Shown here: one piece after another, positions 11,881 to 24,230 of the stretch | Position numbering within the stretch: position 1 is the first letter of the stretch | How the letters are laid out: every line of letters begins with the position of its first letter | From: Metellina segmentata | Lineage: Eukaryota > Arthropoda > Arachnida > Araneae > Tetragnathidae | Direction of reading: 5' to 3' | DNA length: 64,000 bases | NCBI GenBank assembly: GCA_947359465.1 | Contig: OX375875.1 | Span: 55,795,583 to 55,859,582, forward strand | Program-made: the position numbers and the translations under genes | The notes under the pieces: model-generated | What the model was told of the DNA's origin: nothing | What the model saw: only the letters and a program-made list of their open reading frames with translations | Databases searched by the model: none

Positions 11881-13709
11881 TAGCTTTAGACGAAGCATAA
11901 TTAACCCTTCTTTGCATAATGGTGGAAATTTCCATCATAACATTGAATGCCCAAAAATTATATAAAAGAACAAGTTCACTTTAAGTTGATCGTGTCTGGA
12001 TACCTTTTTAATGTCCATTGCATAAAAAAAAACATTGCTGTCAAAAATAAGCAAGTGTCACTATCAGTAAAACGAGCTTGAAGTTGTCATTCCGCTGTTT
12101 GTTGTAGTTGCAATAAACGTATGATTTCGTTTTTAATTTTGTTTTTATTATATTTGAGTTTCTATTGCTAAAAAAAAGTGAAAATGAGTGGAAGAAAGGT
12201 TTGTAACATGTGTTTCTGTTATTTTTAGAGCAATTTCTGAAAACGTTTGCGTTTAATTTAAAAAATACCACATGATACCATCATATTGTTTTTTGCTAAA
12301 TTTATACTATAAATATATACTAAATTTTTTTAACCATTTTCCCTTTAATTTTGAACATGAATCATATCACCTTGATTTATTTCACCAATAAAGAAAAAAT
12401 CATGCAAAGAAGGGTTAAGCTTGTTCTACACAGGAACAGCGACAAAACACAATTTCAACTAAAAACGACTTTGGGAACCAAATGCTGTGCTCAATCCAAG
12501 TTCCGTTTTCCTATGTTAAGTTCAGAAGGAAAAGAATTAGTTTTAAGAACAATTTATTCGTAAAATTAGGGTATGTTTTAATTTAGTGTGCGGAAAACGT
12601 TGGAAGTCCAGAACAGGTTGTTTGATGGGTAAAGAATTACATCAGAATATCGTAAAGGGATGACAAAATTTAAAGCTATTAATAGAATAAATATTCCCTG
12701 CGAAAAAGATAGGTAATAAGAAGGCACTAGAGGGAATAAGTGATGGAAGAAAAATTAACAAAATCCTTCTGAAAATATATGAAATACTAAGAATCTATGT
12801 ATTTAGACTGAATTGTGACTTCTAAAAGCGATGATAATGTATCTTAGAACATTTGTTGTGAAGAGTTTTTGCCAGAAAAATAGACGAAAAGAAATTTAAC
12901 TAATTTACTTCACATACATATAATGTTGTGAAATTCTTTTGGAAATAAATAAAATTTATACACACTACATGTATTCTAAATTCATTAGTAAATGTATAGT
13001 CAATGTATTGTTCTCTTCATTTCATTTTATTATCTTATCTAGCACAACAAAACATAACGGTTTAGATGTTGATTTTATTACGAGAGTATAAGAGAGTGAG
13101 TGTGTGTGTGAGAAAGAGAGCGAAAGAGAAATTAGATTCAATGGATGTTTTTAAAATAAAGGTGATGATTCCAACTAGATTAATTAGATTCAATGGAAGA
13201 TAAAGACAGAAAGTGTTTTTATGTCATTTTTTAAAATGTAAAATAGTATGATAAAAATAAATGTCAGGAAATCACTAGATTTATCAGTGAAATCCTGTGC
13301 TTTAGTTTTACCGAATGTACAGCAGATGGCGACACATGAATTTATTTTCTAAATTTCGTGGGAGTTCCAAGGTGGTCTCGGGACCATTTCATAAATGTGA
13401 CAATACCTAGGAAAAATGATATGCGCTCACATAAAAATACATTTATACAAAAGGAGGATACTTTAGATTTCGCAAATTTCCAATATAGGCATACTTAATA
13501 GAAATGTTTTGTATCGTCATCTCTAAGCAATAAGAAACAAAATTATTTGTAATTAAATGACATCCTTCGCTTTATTTTTCACATTAAACCATTTTCATAT
13601 TTGGATGACTATGCTTTTTAAGGTGTGTGATTTACTTTTGTGTTGAGATATTATTGCTGTAAACAAACAAGATTTCAAAGACATACATATATGATTGATC
13701 ATCCATCTA
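11881..13709. other. AT-rich stretch with a short microsatellite
   Basis: The only pattern is a (GT/GA)-rich microsatellite at about 13085-13133 (AGAGTGAGTGTGTGTGTGAG). No gene is supported. Confidence 0.45.
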
Positions 13710-14328
13710 TCTATATATAATTCGCGTACGTGGAACAAAAAAGACGTTAATTGTTATCGCATTTTGGCAACACTGTACAATTTTTTTTTTGCGAATTTGA
13801 ATTTATAGCATTATCGGATAAAATTTTATTTGAAAGAATGAATAATTAATATTTATTGCACTACTTTCCTTCAAAATGTCACAAACGAGGTCTCTTTTGA
13901 GGCCCATTTAAAAAAGTGGCCATTTTCAGGTACAACAATCATAGTTCAACAAGACGAAAGAGTGTATGGGTGGCTCGAGTGCTAAGGAAATGTACACACA
14001 AACAACATGCTGGGTATTCGGTTTCCAAAGCAGCGCTCATATTTCAAGTAAAAATGTGCTCAAAATTTTCATTTAAAATCCAAATTGTTCGAGTTCTGAT
14101 TCCAGAGATACTGTTTAACTTTACATTTTACTAATTTACAGTTGAAAAATGTTATTATTATTATTATTTTTTTAAATATCATATTTTGTAAACAATCCCT
14201 TCTGCTAGGACACATGTCTTCATTGATGCGAGCGAAGCGAGCAAGGTTCGCTCAGCGAACCAATGAGGATTGCAAAGCAATCCTCTTGGGATGACGAGAG
14301 TTTGCGAGCAGGGAGGAGGGCTCCCTAG
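13710..14328 (+). mobile_element. Small nonautonomous Helitron-like element
   Basis: Starts A|TCTATATATAATTCGCGTACG and ends GGGCTCCCTAG, i.e. 5' TC and 3' CTAG. The interior and the GC-rich end (CACATGTCTTCATTGATGCG and onward, with the GGTTCGC/GCGAACC inverted pair) match the reverse complement of 4834-5475. The base after CTAG is C rather than the expected T, which may be a later substitution. A 72-codon open frame (13916-14134) shares the sequence CTHKQHAGYSVSK with the other copy. I cannot assign it. Confidence 0.78.
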
Positions 14329-14709
14329 CATAAATAAAAAATAGTGTTTTTATTTGTGCATTAAATATTTTCTCCAATTTCAAATCATTTATCCGTTTTA
14401 AGTCATTAGGCGAAATCAGCGGTTTCCGCGTTTGGTGTCAAAATTCATTCTCCAACCAGCTGAATATTAATATTCAAATCTACTTTAATTTGACAATTTT
14501 GGATACGTTGGTAATAAATTTGAGTATTGTGATTCCTCGGAATGTTTTACCAGTACAGCTGGAAAGAAAACCCAACTATTTAAAAAAATATATTTGCCGA
14601 ATTTAAATTATAATACTGTATTAAATTTTAGCTACTTTTTCCTTGCAAACTATACACATTTTCTGAATATTTATTATAGATAATATTAACATAAATTTTT
14701 GTTGATTTT

Positions 14710-14850
14710 TCTATTACTTAATTATAGCTATTATAACTCTTTTTAACATTCAACGATAGGAAAACATGAGAATTGTGAGCATTTGGACTTGTGTCCAAAA
14801 AATAGTGTTGGCAATCAAGATATATCAGAATATTTCAGTTATAAAAAAAA
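14710..14850 (+). repeat. Diverged direct repeat, copy 1
   Basis: Shares TATAACTC, then CAACGATAG, GAGAATT and CAATCAAGATATATCA-type landmarks in the same order with 15808-15940. Direct orientation, about 1.1 kb apart. Confidence 0.75.
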
Positions 14851-15807
14851 AAGAAATTATATAGAAATCTCGAAAAAATTATTTTCCTGACGCTTAATTT
14901 ATCTTGACATTTTCTACCAAACAGAAAAGGTGATGATTGTGGTCACTTTTTCAATCAGCAGTTAATCGATTAAACCGGAATAAGATCGTGTAACTATGCT
15001 AGTCCAACATATTTCAATTCTTCAATTAAAGTTACAGTCAAAAAAGTTTAATAAACCAGATTGAGTTATCTCGCCTTGAAGATGTTAGGTGAACTTTTTG
15101 AGATATGAACTTTGAGAATGTATCTAACACGGAGTAGCAATAATCATTAATTTGGCATGACATGACGTACGGTAAATTGGCTAATTTTTATTCCTAACAG
15201 CTATGAACAGTGTGGGTGAATTTGACATCAGAATATTTAAGCCTTAAATAAAGCTTCGAGTGTGAGCCCTCTGTCTAAAGATGCGAGAAATCACAGCGAA
15301 ACAGAAGACGGTTGAAGACTTTATATCTAAGATGTATGCAATTCACGTCCAGATTTATTCTAAAATTATAACAAAAAATACATACTGTAGTATTTAAATC
15401 TAACTATAGATCATTCTTAAGCTTTGCTTTAAAAATCACCCACTAACAATAGTAATAGTATGAAGTACAGCAAATGTTTTCTAAATTTCACATACGATGT
15501 TTCGTGTTACATGTTGCGTTTTGTTCTGCATTATCCGAGTTTCTGGTTATTTTAGGTGACTTTAGACGATATTACCTTGGATAATCAAGGTTGTACTATA
15601 TTAAGTGTTTCTAATGATCATTGATCGCAGTTTCAAAAGTTATTTCTAAACATCTAAAGGACATAAATCACACTGTACGTTACAAAAAAAGTAACATATA
15701 TGCAATAATGAAATAGATTTTCTTGTTTGGGTAAAAATTTAGTCAAACATTTCGGTAATTCTCTAATTTGGCAAAATGTTTCTTTGTTGAGATTTGTCTA
15801 TCCTTTA

Positions 15808-15940
15808 TATAAATATAGCAATTATAACTCCTTTGAACATCCAACGATAGAAAAACTTGAGAATTTCGAGCATATGGAGTGTCTAAAAAATGTTGCCAGT
15901 CAAGATATATCATAATATTTGAGTAATAATAAAAAAAAGA
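15808..15940 (+). repeat. Diverged direct repeat, copy 2
   Basis: Partner of 14710-14850. Both copies end in an A-rich run, compatible with a retroposed or duplicated segment. Confidence 0.75.
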
Positions 15941-18900
15941 AAATTATGATTTTGTAATTCGGAATTGCAAGTTGTGAATAAAAATAGGATTATCAGCATT
16001 GTGATGTGTTCGATGATTTAAAAATATTTTTAATTAATAGAATTTATAAAGCATAATGACGTTTAAGAATCGAGGAATAGGCAATGTGGGGCGTTTGTAC
16101 TGTGCATCTCAGCATTACAAACATGAGCGTCGTACACGATGAGAAAAGTTACTATGATAAAATGCAAATGCGAGAATTATGTTAAAAACAATTGATTAAG
16201 GGTTTGTTACTTACAAAATAGTACATTTCTTCAACAATTAATGAAATAAAAGTCGACCGGCTAGAATCAATATTAGCTTTCCCTTTCTATGGAATAAGAT
16301 ACAATATTTAAGGAATTCCAAATTACTTCCTGGTTAATAGTTATTTATACATACATAACTGTACATTATTACAATCGATCCTTCTGACTAATTGAGCTAA
16401 GAGCTTGTAAACCTATTTGCGGCTGAAAAACTCTCAACCCGAAAAGAAGGGAAGAATGAATAATAATAATTTTTTTATCTCTTTCTAGTTCATAAGAATG
16501 TATGTTGTTGGAATGGGACGTTTTTTCACTTATCTTTGAGAAATGATGTTCCCAGAGGACTAGCAGGGATGGTAATGAACACGTAACTTCGGATCGGGAG
16601 GAACACATTAATAATATTGAAAACAGTCAGATGAGTCTAATTTGATTTTTCATTTTATTGATAAACTTATTAACTTAATTTCTTGCTCTCTTAACACGTT
16701 GTTCCCAGACCAGCACACCCATGTATTATGGAAATCATTTCTTACGATATCATTCATTATAAATGTAATCATCCTGCTACTTTTTGTTAAATAAAGAAGA
16801 AAATCTGCTTAGCAGATTAAAAACTTTGCTTGTTATGGGATAGTCTTATTTATTTTGCTCCCTTTATTTCGTTTTATATCAGGGTAGAAAAAGAACTGGA
16901 AATTATGCAAAAAATGCGCAGGATCATTAGCAAAACGACATTATGTAAATATGTAGAGTCATTTTTTATGCCTTTGTTAAAACCTGGTATTTAGAAACAA
17001 AAAAATAGTAATATTAGGATGGAGGAAAAACTTATTGTACGTGAAAAATTAGACTTTTTTCTGCTTTATGTTGTGTTGTTTTACACACAGTAATTTTTCA
17101 TGAACGTTTTTTTTTAATGCGTTTTATAAATCTCTGGTGATCAAGATCTTACTGTTTTATTTTTTAAACGAAAAGGGAAAATAATTTTTTGGTTTTAGTC
17201 AGCATTTATTTCATGTTTTAGAAAAACTTTTCCAGTGTTTTTACTAAATTTAACATGAAAGATAAGATATGGTAATTTGGTAATCAAAAAAGCAAATGGG
17301 AAATTAAAAATAAGTTTTATGAAATTCCGCTTTAAATGATGTGAAATAGCTTACAAACTTCTTAAAATTCTATACTAATTAAAACACTCATTATAAAGAC
17401 TTGAATAATGCGAAAAATTAAATGTGTTTCTGGTTCATTATTTTGAAGTCTTTTGTTACTGTACAAGGACTAATAATACCTTTCAAATGTTTGAATTGAT
17501 TTCGTAAATAGCATATCGAAACATAAAAATTTAGTTTTCTGTTTTGTGTCTAATTTTTTAGTAACACATTATGTATTTTTTATCCTAAAAGTTTTGAAAA
17601 TATCTTCATGACTCAAACTAATGTGCAAAATATTTTATAAGGAAGGATAATATTGTTGTTATTTCGAAGAAAGTGATAGTTTTCTTTCCTAGAAAATTAC
17701 TAGTTTTAACACGTTGTCGAAAAGTATTTTAACGTGCCCCATTTTTAATGTACCAAAACACCATCAGAACTTTAAAGTTCGAATTTATTGTAATTCTTAC
17801 AGTAGTTAAATTGTTGGAGATAAAAAAATACTCTTGATTTGTTTTCGTTCTTAGATTTTAGAAGTAAATTATTCTTTATTCAATAACTTGCGATATGCCA
17901 ACTAAGAACATGAAATACGAAAATGAAATGACAGTCGTTAAAAGTCGAGCAGTTCGTTGGACTGAATACATTGGATTTGAGATTAATTAATGATTAAAGA
18001 ATATAAATTTAGTACCGGAAATGAGAGACCAAAGTCACGTGTAATTAATATAAATTATCCGAAGTGCCATACCAGAATAAAATTATATTAATAGCTTTAT
18101 TTGAACTCTAGAAAAAGGCATGCATAGTTGAATGAATGTAAAAATGGAAACGGAGGAGAAATAATATTATCAATTCTAGCAGACCACACAGCATTTGAGT
18201 TGGTTTCTTAGTTGCTTATATATGTTTATGGAAATTTTGTTACTCACCACTTTTACCTTATTTTAAATCCATTTATAACGAATATAAACAATAAACAATC
18301 CATACATTAGAATGAATAATAAATCAAAAATATAAAAGAATCATCATGCATTGCTTCATATAAAGTAAAATTGATCAAAATGTTAAGCAGTTTTTTGTGT
18401 ACTTATGCAAATATCAATTCTTATTGCCAATAACACGTGCATGGCAAAAAAATTGGCACAGTGTTCAAATCATGCCACTGCAATTATCGTTTGAACGTTC
18501 ACGTTAATTATATTGTTAAAGGCAATTTTTGCCATCTAAAAAAGCGTGTGTAAAGGGCTCCCTAGACGATCAATTTTATTATCAATGTGATCCATGGCTT
18601 CGATTGATAGGTGCTTCAATATAACTTCAATCAACCCATCAATTTCATTCGGTCAATGTTTTTCGAAGGGACGTGACGTGTTTTATTTTTGTGTTTCAAA
18701 ATGGTTTCACATTAAGATTTGTACATTGAATTTGGCTGTCTACAATAGGAAGAAAGGAAATAAGAGGAAAAGACGCTCATTAAAAGTGTGGTATAAACTG
18801 AGAAGCCGCCTTACTCACTAACATTTAATAAACTTTCTGTGAGATACTGAATCGTACGTACGCAGAATATTAATTTTCTGTTTTAATTTTTCCTCAGTGT

Positions 18901-18947
18901 AATCTGATTTGTATTGTTTTAACGCATTAACCATCTTTTTCAAAGCA

Positions 18948-18971
18948 ATATATATATATATATATATATAA
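18948..18971. repeat. (AT)n microsatellite
   Basis: An uninterrupted AT dinucleotide run of about 24 bp, directly before a direct-repeat block. Confidence 0.95.
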
Positions 18972-19312
18972 TAGAGATTTGAATCCCAGATCTATTTGAG
19001 TATTTTAGGGAATCAGTTCCACAACTCAGGATAAGCACGATACAAGGTAATTAAAAACGTCACAAATCCCGTTCCCTGCCAGAATCGCTTCTCGTTGGGC
19101 TCGTTGCATCCGTCATGTCTATCTTGAGCAAAACTGATGAACGAATGAAAATTTTGTATTTTAATTAGTGGGCCGAGTGGGCCTATCAACACAACGAAAC
19201 AGCCTAATTTACAGTTAACTTGCGTTTACTTTACAAGAAAAAACTATATTTATGCTTTATTACAATAGGGATTTGAATCCCAGATCTATTTGTGTATTTT
19301 AGGGAATCAGTT
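18972..19312 (+). repeat. 47-bp direct repeat pair about 290 bp apart
   Basis: The block starting TTTGAATCCCAGATCTATTT and ending AGGGAATCAGTT occurs at about 18972-19018 and 19265-19312, nearly identical. It lies inside the 18555-20105 element and may mark a small internal insertion or duplication. Confidence 0.85.
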
Positions 19313-20105
19313 AAAAATCACCTGCACTCAAAACCAACAGCTTATTCTCAGCTTAATTGAAAGGGGCTTAAAAAATTTAGAAAACGTAGACTAAAGCAAA
19401 GAACGCGTTATTGATACAAAGCAAGGAATAAAAATCATTAACGTTGATACGAAGAAACTTTGCATGAAAAAGAAGGCATCGTGTCTTCAGACGAATTTGT
19501 TAGATTTTATGAAACCATCGACATCGAAATTTTTTTTTAGAAACTCAGTAATTTTTTTAATATTTTGTATTAACATGTATAAAGAAATTATTTATTAATA
19601 AAAATATTATTAATTTACAATTTTATTAAATATTTTTCTTCTAAACAAGAGTTTTTGTAAGTCCTTGGCCCTAATTGGTCCCAATTAAACAATATTTATA
19701 TATATTTATATGGAAAGTTGAGTGTGTACCCCGACTTATATTCGTCTAACTTAAATTCGTATTGCGAAAATATAAAAGTTTCAACTGAAAACTTATTTAT
19801 TAACAGATATTTACATTTGAGGTATCTACATGTTGTAAAATTTTCCGTAGATTTTAAATCCGTTCAAAAAATTTTACTCTGTCTCTAACGATCGCAAAGA
19901 TAGAAAAGCTCTACTGCCAGAACGATTGACAATTGCGTATTTTAAACTATCAATCGGCGCCGTCAATGCTCATCAATTAAAATTTCTATCAATGTGCATC
20001 AATCGATTGACAATTATGTCAATCGACTCCTACACGATCAATTAGTTGCTTCAATGAGCATCACTGACAATCACATCGACAATAATATTGATTGTCTAGG
20101 GACCC

Positions 20106-22904
20106 ACTAAGAGAATTAGTAATTATCAGTTCTTACTATAAATTGAGAATTCAGCTCAATAAATTTGAATCAACGAGTTTTAGATTAGAGATTTTCCTAT
20201 CCTTTACAACGATTAAATTTATTCACTGCTTAAAGATTACATTAATAGAGAATTCTTCAAATTTTGTTTCTACTTAAGAAAGAAAAACGAATATTAAAAT
20301 ATTTGAAACATGATACAAAGAAAATAAAGTAAAACCTTGGTTATTCGAGTTAATGTGGACTGATACCAACAGATAACCAGAAACTCAGATAGACGTGTCC
20401 AGTAACAAAAAACAGCTTATACAATATGCTGAAGAATTTTAAACTGTACGTGTTACTACTGCTTTTGAAAGATTCATAACTCTAGAATTAAGATTAATCT
20501 ATACTTGGATTTGTGTTATGGTATGTATTTATTTGTTGTGATAATTTTGAAGTAAATTTTGACTATAATTTAACTTTTGAAATTCTTTTAAACAAAACGA
20601 TTTCCGATTCGTAGCATTTTCTTACCTCTTTGGACAAAGTGCGCACACTCGTGCTTGAAGTTTCTTTTAAAGCTTTAAGTAAATAGCTCGGTAACGATTC
20701 GGATAACACGAAGACTGTTAATCGGAACTCGTGTAATCACGATTCTACTGCGTATAAAATTAAAAGGATAGAGCAAGAAATAAATCAGTTCGAACGCACA
20801 TTAATGCAAAGATAAACTGAAATTCACCAAACATTCAAAATAAACTATAACAATAACAGAAAATCATCTTATATGTGTAATTTATCACATATTCTACATT
20901 ACTAAAAAGCATACAAACATCATAACAAAGATTGCATCTTCGGTGCTAAAAGTAATGACATAAATTAATTAGTCAAAATAGAGAATGTTTGACAAAGGCT
21001 ATAGGTTACCAAAGAAAAGACAGATTTGGGAACTAAAATAAGAGATGATGAATTTAGTTTTTCACCGTTATATATTAATTAGTGGAGAAGTCAATAAATC
21101 AATAAGTATTGATTGTCCTTTACCTTTCAAAAAGTCTAGTAATCCTTATGGAATCAGATGGTCGATATTTTCTTTCACTCCGAATTCACAGAGAAAATAA
21201 TATTAAATACGTAGTTATATGCATCGGAAACGTGATCACTCAACTCAGCCTCGACAACATTTTATTCCGTGACGTCCGATCACGTGACATCATCAGCAGG
21301 TGACGTAGCAGGTGCGATGCCGCACGAGTTAAGTATTCATCCATCACACAGAAGACCAGATATGGAGTGAAAGAATAAAAGCGAGCGAGGAAAAGACGAA
21401 TTTAATGGAAAACAAAACAATAAAATTTCTCGCGGGCGTGAAACAGCCTTCTAATCCATTTTTATTCCAGTGACGTTTGATTGAACTTGATTCGCGCGAC
21501 GACATAAACTCGGCAATCATTAGAAAGTGCTACTACCTCACTTCCAGAATGGATGAGGCTTTCAATATATTATTTTTTGCTGGCTCGTGTGCAGAAACAA
21601 ATGAGCGATGCTGATGCGCCTCCGCGATGTGTTGATTGTCGTCGCTTTTGAGGTTCAAGTGAACAATGAGAGCTGATGCGGTTTTTCAATCATTTTGAGA
21701 CTTTTTCCCGAAACCTAATTGATGATTGTTGTCCGTCGTTTATAATTGTTGAATGAAAAGGGGAAGAGATACAATTGGAAACGATTGTAGGAAACTAGCT
21801 GCCTGGAAGAGGCGAAAAAATTTCGTGATTTATGCAAGGAAGTGGGTGAACCAGAGGGTATGAGAGCATTTCAATCGATTTTTAGAAATGCTTTCACCTC
21901 TACTTAAATGACGGAATATATGAAAATACCATGATTGAAAATGGCGTCCTAGCTTTGGCTAAGCGTACCATTGTTTAGATGGTCTCTTAATTTATTATGC
22001 AAGAAACAGGATAATTTAAAAGAATGAAGTAGTAGGGTGTGAAAAATGCTCTGTACCAGTCATTTATTTTGTAATTTCAGTTTCATAGAATTCCTACAGA
22101 AGAGATAATGTTAGCATTGATAAACATTTTGTATTCTTGGTGGAACATAAAAATACATTCGAAGTTCTTTATTAAGAACCCCGAGAGACAAAAAAGAACA
22201 TTCCTAAAAATACAAAAAGTAAAAGAAATGAATTAAAAGGGAACAAAAATATTTGTTCTTTCTTACTTGGATGGCTGAGTAACATCGTGTGGATTCGTAT
22301 AAGAGTTCATTAAAAATTATTTTCAACCGCTAAACATTTTCATGGAATATAGATTTCTTGTTAAACTGATAAACGCAAACAAATAAAAAGCGATTGTGTG
22401 GTTGATTTTGATAGATTACATCAAAATTGTTAATTACTAGGAAATTAACCGACCCTACTCGGGTTGAATTAGTTAACTTTAGATTTAAGAAATGATCAGT
22501 ATACATAATCACTTTTGTCTTTCGTAGAATAAATTAATATTTTAACACCTTTTCAACATCTTTAGAATTCGTACAACTTACTTTGGACACAAATCCTACA
22601 CATGCATATCCATCCATGTAATACATTTCATATATATCGCACCCTTGCTGTATGACAAAGCTACAAAAGGACTAAAGGTGACACTAAGGCTGCTATTACA
22701 AAATATGAGATATGGAAATTCATTTCACATAAAAGTGCTTAACTCCATTCATAAAAATGATGAATCTACGGCGACTGTTCTCGTAATCATAGTAAAAAAA
22801 ATTATATACTTTTTTACTTGTGGCTCTCGTGCATCAGGCATGTGACATTATCAAATTTCGAAATATTTAATGGAAGGATGACAAATTTAAATTTGCTAAA
22901 TTAA
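20106..22904. other. Mostly AT-rich; GC-richer patch at 21.2-21.7 kb
   Basis: No gene is supported. The GC-richer patch is described separately. Open frames of 60-66 codons here have no family resemblance. Confidence 0.45.
21262..21700. promoter_or_regulatory. Possible regulatory patch with TGACGT and CACGTG motifs
   Basis: Within about 50 bp lie TGACGTCC (21270), ATCACGTGACATCATC (with an E-box CACGTG), and TGACGTAG (21301), and another TGACGTTT lies near 21471. The patch is clearly less AT-rich than its surroundings and is not part of a repeat I recognise. TGACGT is the CREB/ATF half-site. No adjacent gene can be named, so a regulatory role is only inferred. Confidence 0.3.
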
Positions 22905-24226
22905 TATTGATCATTAAATTTTTAAAAGCGAATGCATTTTTTCTTGAAAATTAATTACCTTTAGTGTCACGTCATATAATAAAATAAATTGTATGCATTC
23001 AGTAAATATCTGCTAAAGTAACTTATTATCATTTAAAAAATGGTTAAATCGATTTGACATCGTTTTCTTAAAGAAAACCAAAAACTTATTAGATACGTTA
23101 AAGTTCAAAATTTTTTTTAAACGTATAAGTTGCTTAAATATAACTTCAACTTGAACAAAAGTCCACGTTGTCCTCTTGTCATTATGACAAATAAATTTTT
23201 TATCTTTAAAAATTCTAGTTCGGAATATTTTAACATTATTTCCATAACGACAAAATTTTACTTAAAATTTGCTTTATTTTTACTTACTTGCCACTTTAAA
23301 TAGAATATTTGTGGTTGAGCGAGATGAAAAGGAAATGCGATTTCTTAACATAATATATATTTCAACAAAAAAAACAGAGAAAAAAGCGAAAAGTAAAATT
23401 GTCGGGGTAAAGGTTGTTCTAAAGATATTAATTCCTGATTCTTCATTATCCTTTAATCTCGCACAATTGCCACAACTTAAAACTAAAAGTACACAAAATT
23501 TAAATATGTGAAATTAATTCCGAGCAAAATAAACAGAAAATATCACTGCACGCGATCAACCAACAGTAGTTTACTTTTCGTTCCTGTCCCAAATATTAGG
23601 AAATCGTTCATAGTTTGCAAAGAACTAAAGTAAAACTTGAAATATATGAAGTATCGGAGTTAAAAATCCGTAAAAAAATAATTATTGGAAAAAAAATTGG
23701 CTTTTTCAGCAGTACAGGTAAAACAATCCTAGTTATCGTAATTCTTAATATACATTACAGACTTCCCAGAGCTACCAAATTATGGTTGATTTAAATTAAC
23801 TACTCACAAGTTTTAGCAAAAAACATACCTAAATATGTAAAAAAAAAACATAGTTTAATATTGCATTCACTAAGCTAAAATATCATGTATCAAATAAAGA
23901 AAATTGTATTACAATATCTGGAATAAAATTTATGTTATACCTGTATAAACATACAGTCAGAAAATCAAACATAGAACACGAAGACAGACAAAAAAAATAA
24001 CGCAACTAAGTTCAGTCACTAAATGAATGTAAGTACTCACAGTATGTAAATATTCATAAAAATATATTCAACCATTTGGAAGTTACATGGATACACACAG
24101 ACAGATAGACCAACAGACAAGCAGACCAACAGAGGCGCATTTCGAATCAAAAGAGTTCAGAGAAAACTTGAAATGGATCAAAAATATTCAATGTGCAAAC
24201 AAACATTCCATTCTTATTTATATAGA
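22905..24226 (-). mobile_element. Helitron-like element, 5' end intact, 3' end not found
   Basis: On the minus strand it starts A|TCTATATAAATAAGAATGG (24226). The same 5' end occurs at 36450, and the two elements align through landmarks such as AATATCACTGCACG (near 23540 here, near 33930 there) and TTTTTAAAAGCGAAT (near 22918/33360). I see no CTRR hairpin end near 22.9 kb, so this copy is probably truncated. A mariner element (24231) is inserted within 5 bp of its 5' end. Confidence 0.65.
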
Positions 24227-24230
24227 TATA

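Larger units (their letters stand above)
14329..18554. other. Long AT-rich stretch with one repeat pair
   Basis: Apart from the 14710-14850/15808-15940 repeat pair I see no coding region, RNA gene or element end in these 4.2 kb. Frames of 60-80 codons are present but have no family resemblance. Confidence 0.45.
18555..20105. mobile_element. 1.55-kb terminal-inverted-repeat element, family unknown
   Basis: The left end GGGCTCCCTAGACGATCAAT is the inverse of the right end, ATTGTCTAGGGACCC. The pairing continues inward, with interruptions, for roughly 60 bp (ATTATCAATGTGAT on the left against ATCACATCGACAATAAT on the right). Inside are many TCAATCGA/ATTGATCG-type motifs close to the right end (19940-20095). 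No target duplication is evident next to the ends, and no coding region is visible, so the superfamily is open. CCCTAGA-type ends recall piggyBac, but the TTAA flanks that family needs are absent. Confidence 0.65.

Noticed and set aside
13085..13133. Possible regulatory GAGA-type element
   Set aside because: A short mixed GT/GA microsatellite with no nearby gene.
18972..19312. Possible LTR pair
   Set aside because: Blocks are only 47 bp, lack TG...CA ends, and the roughly 250 bp between them has no primer-binding site or coding.
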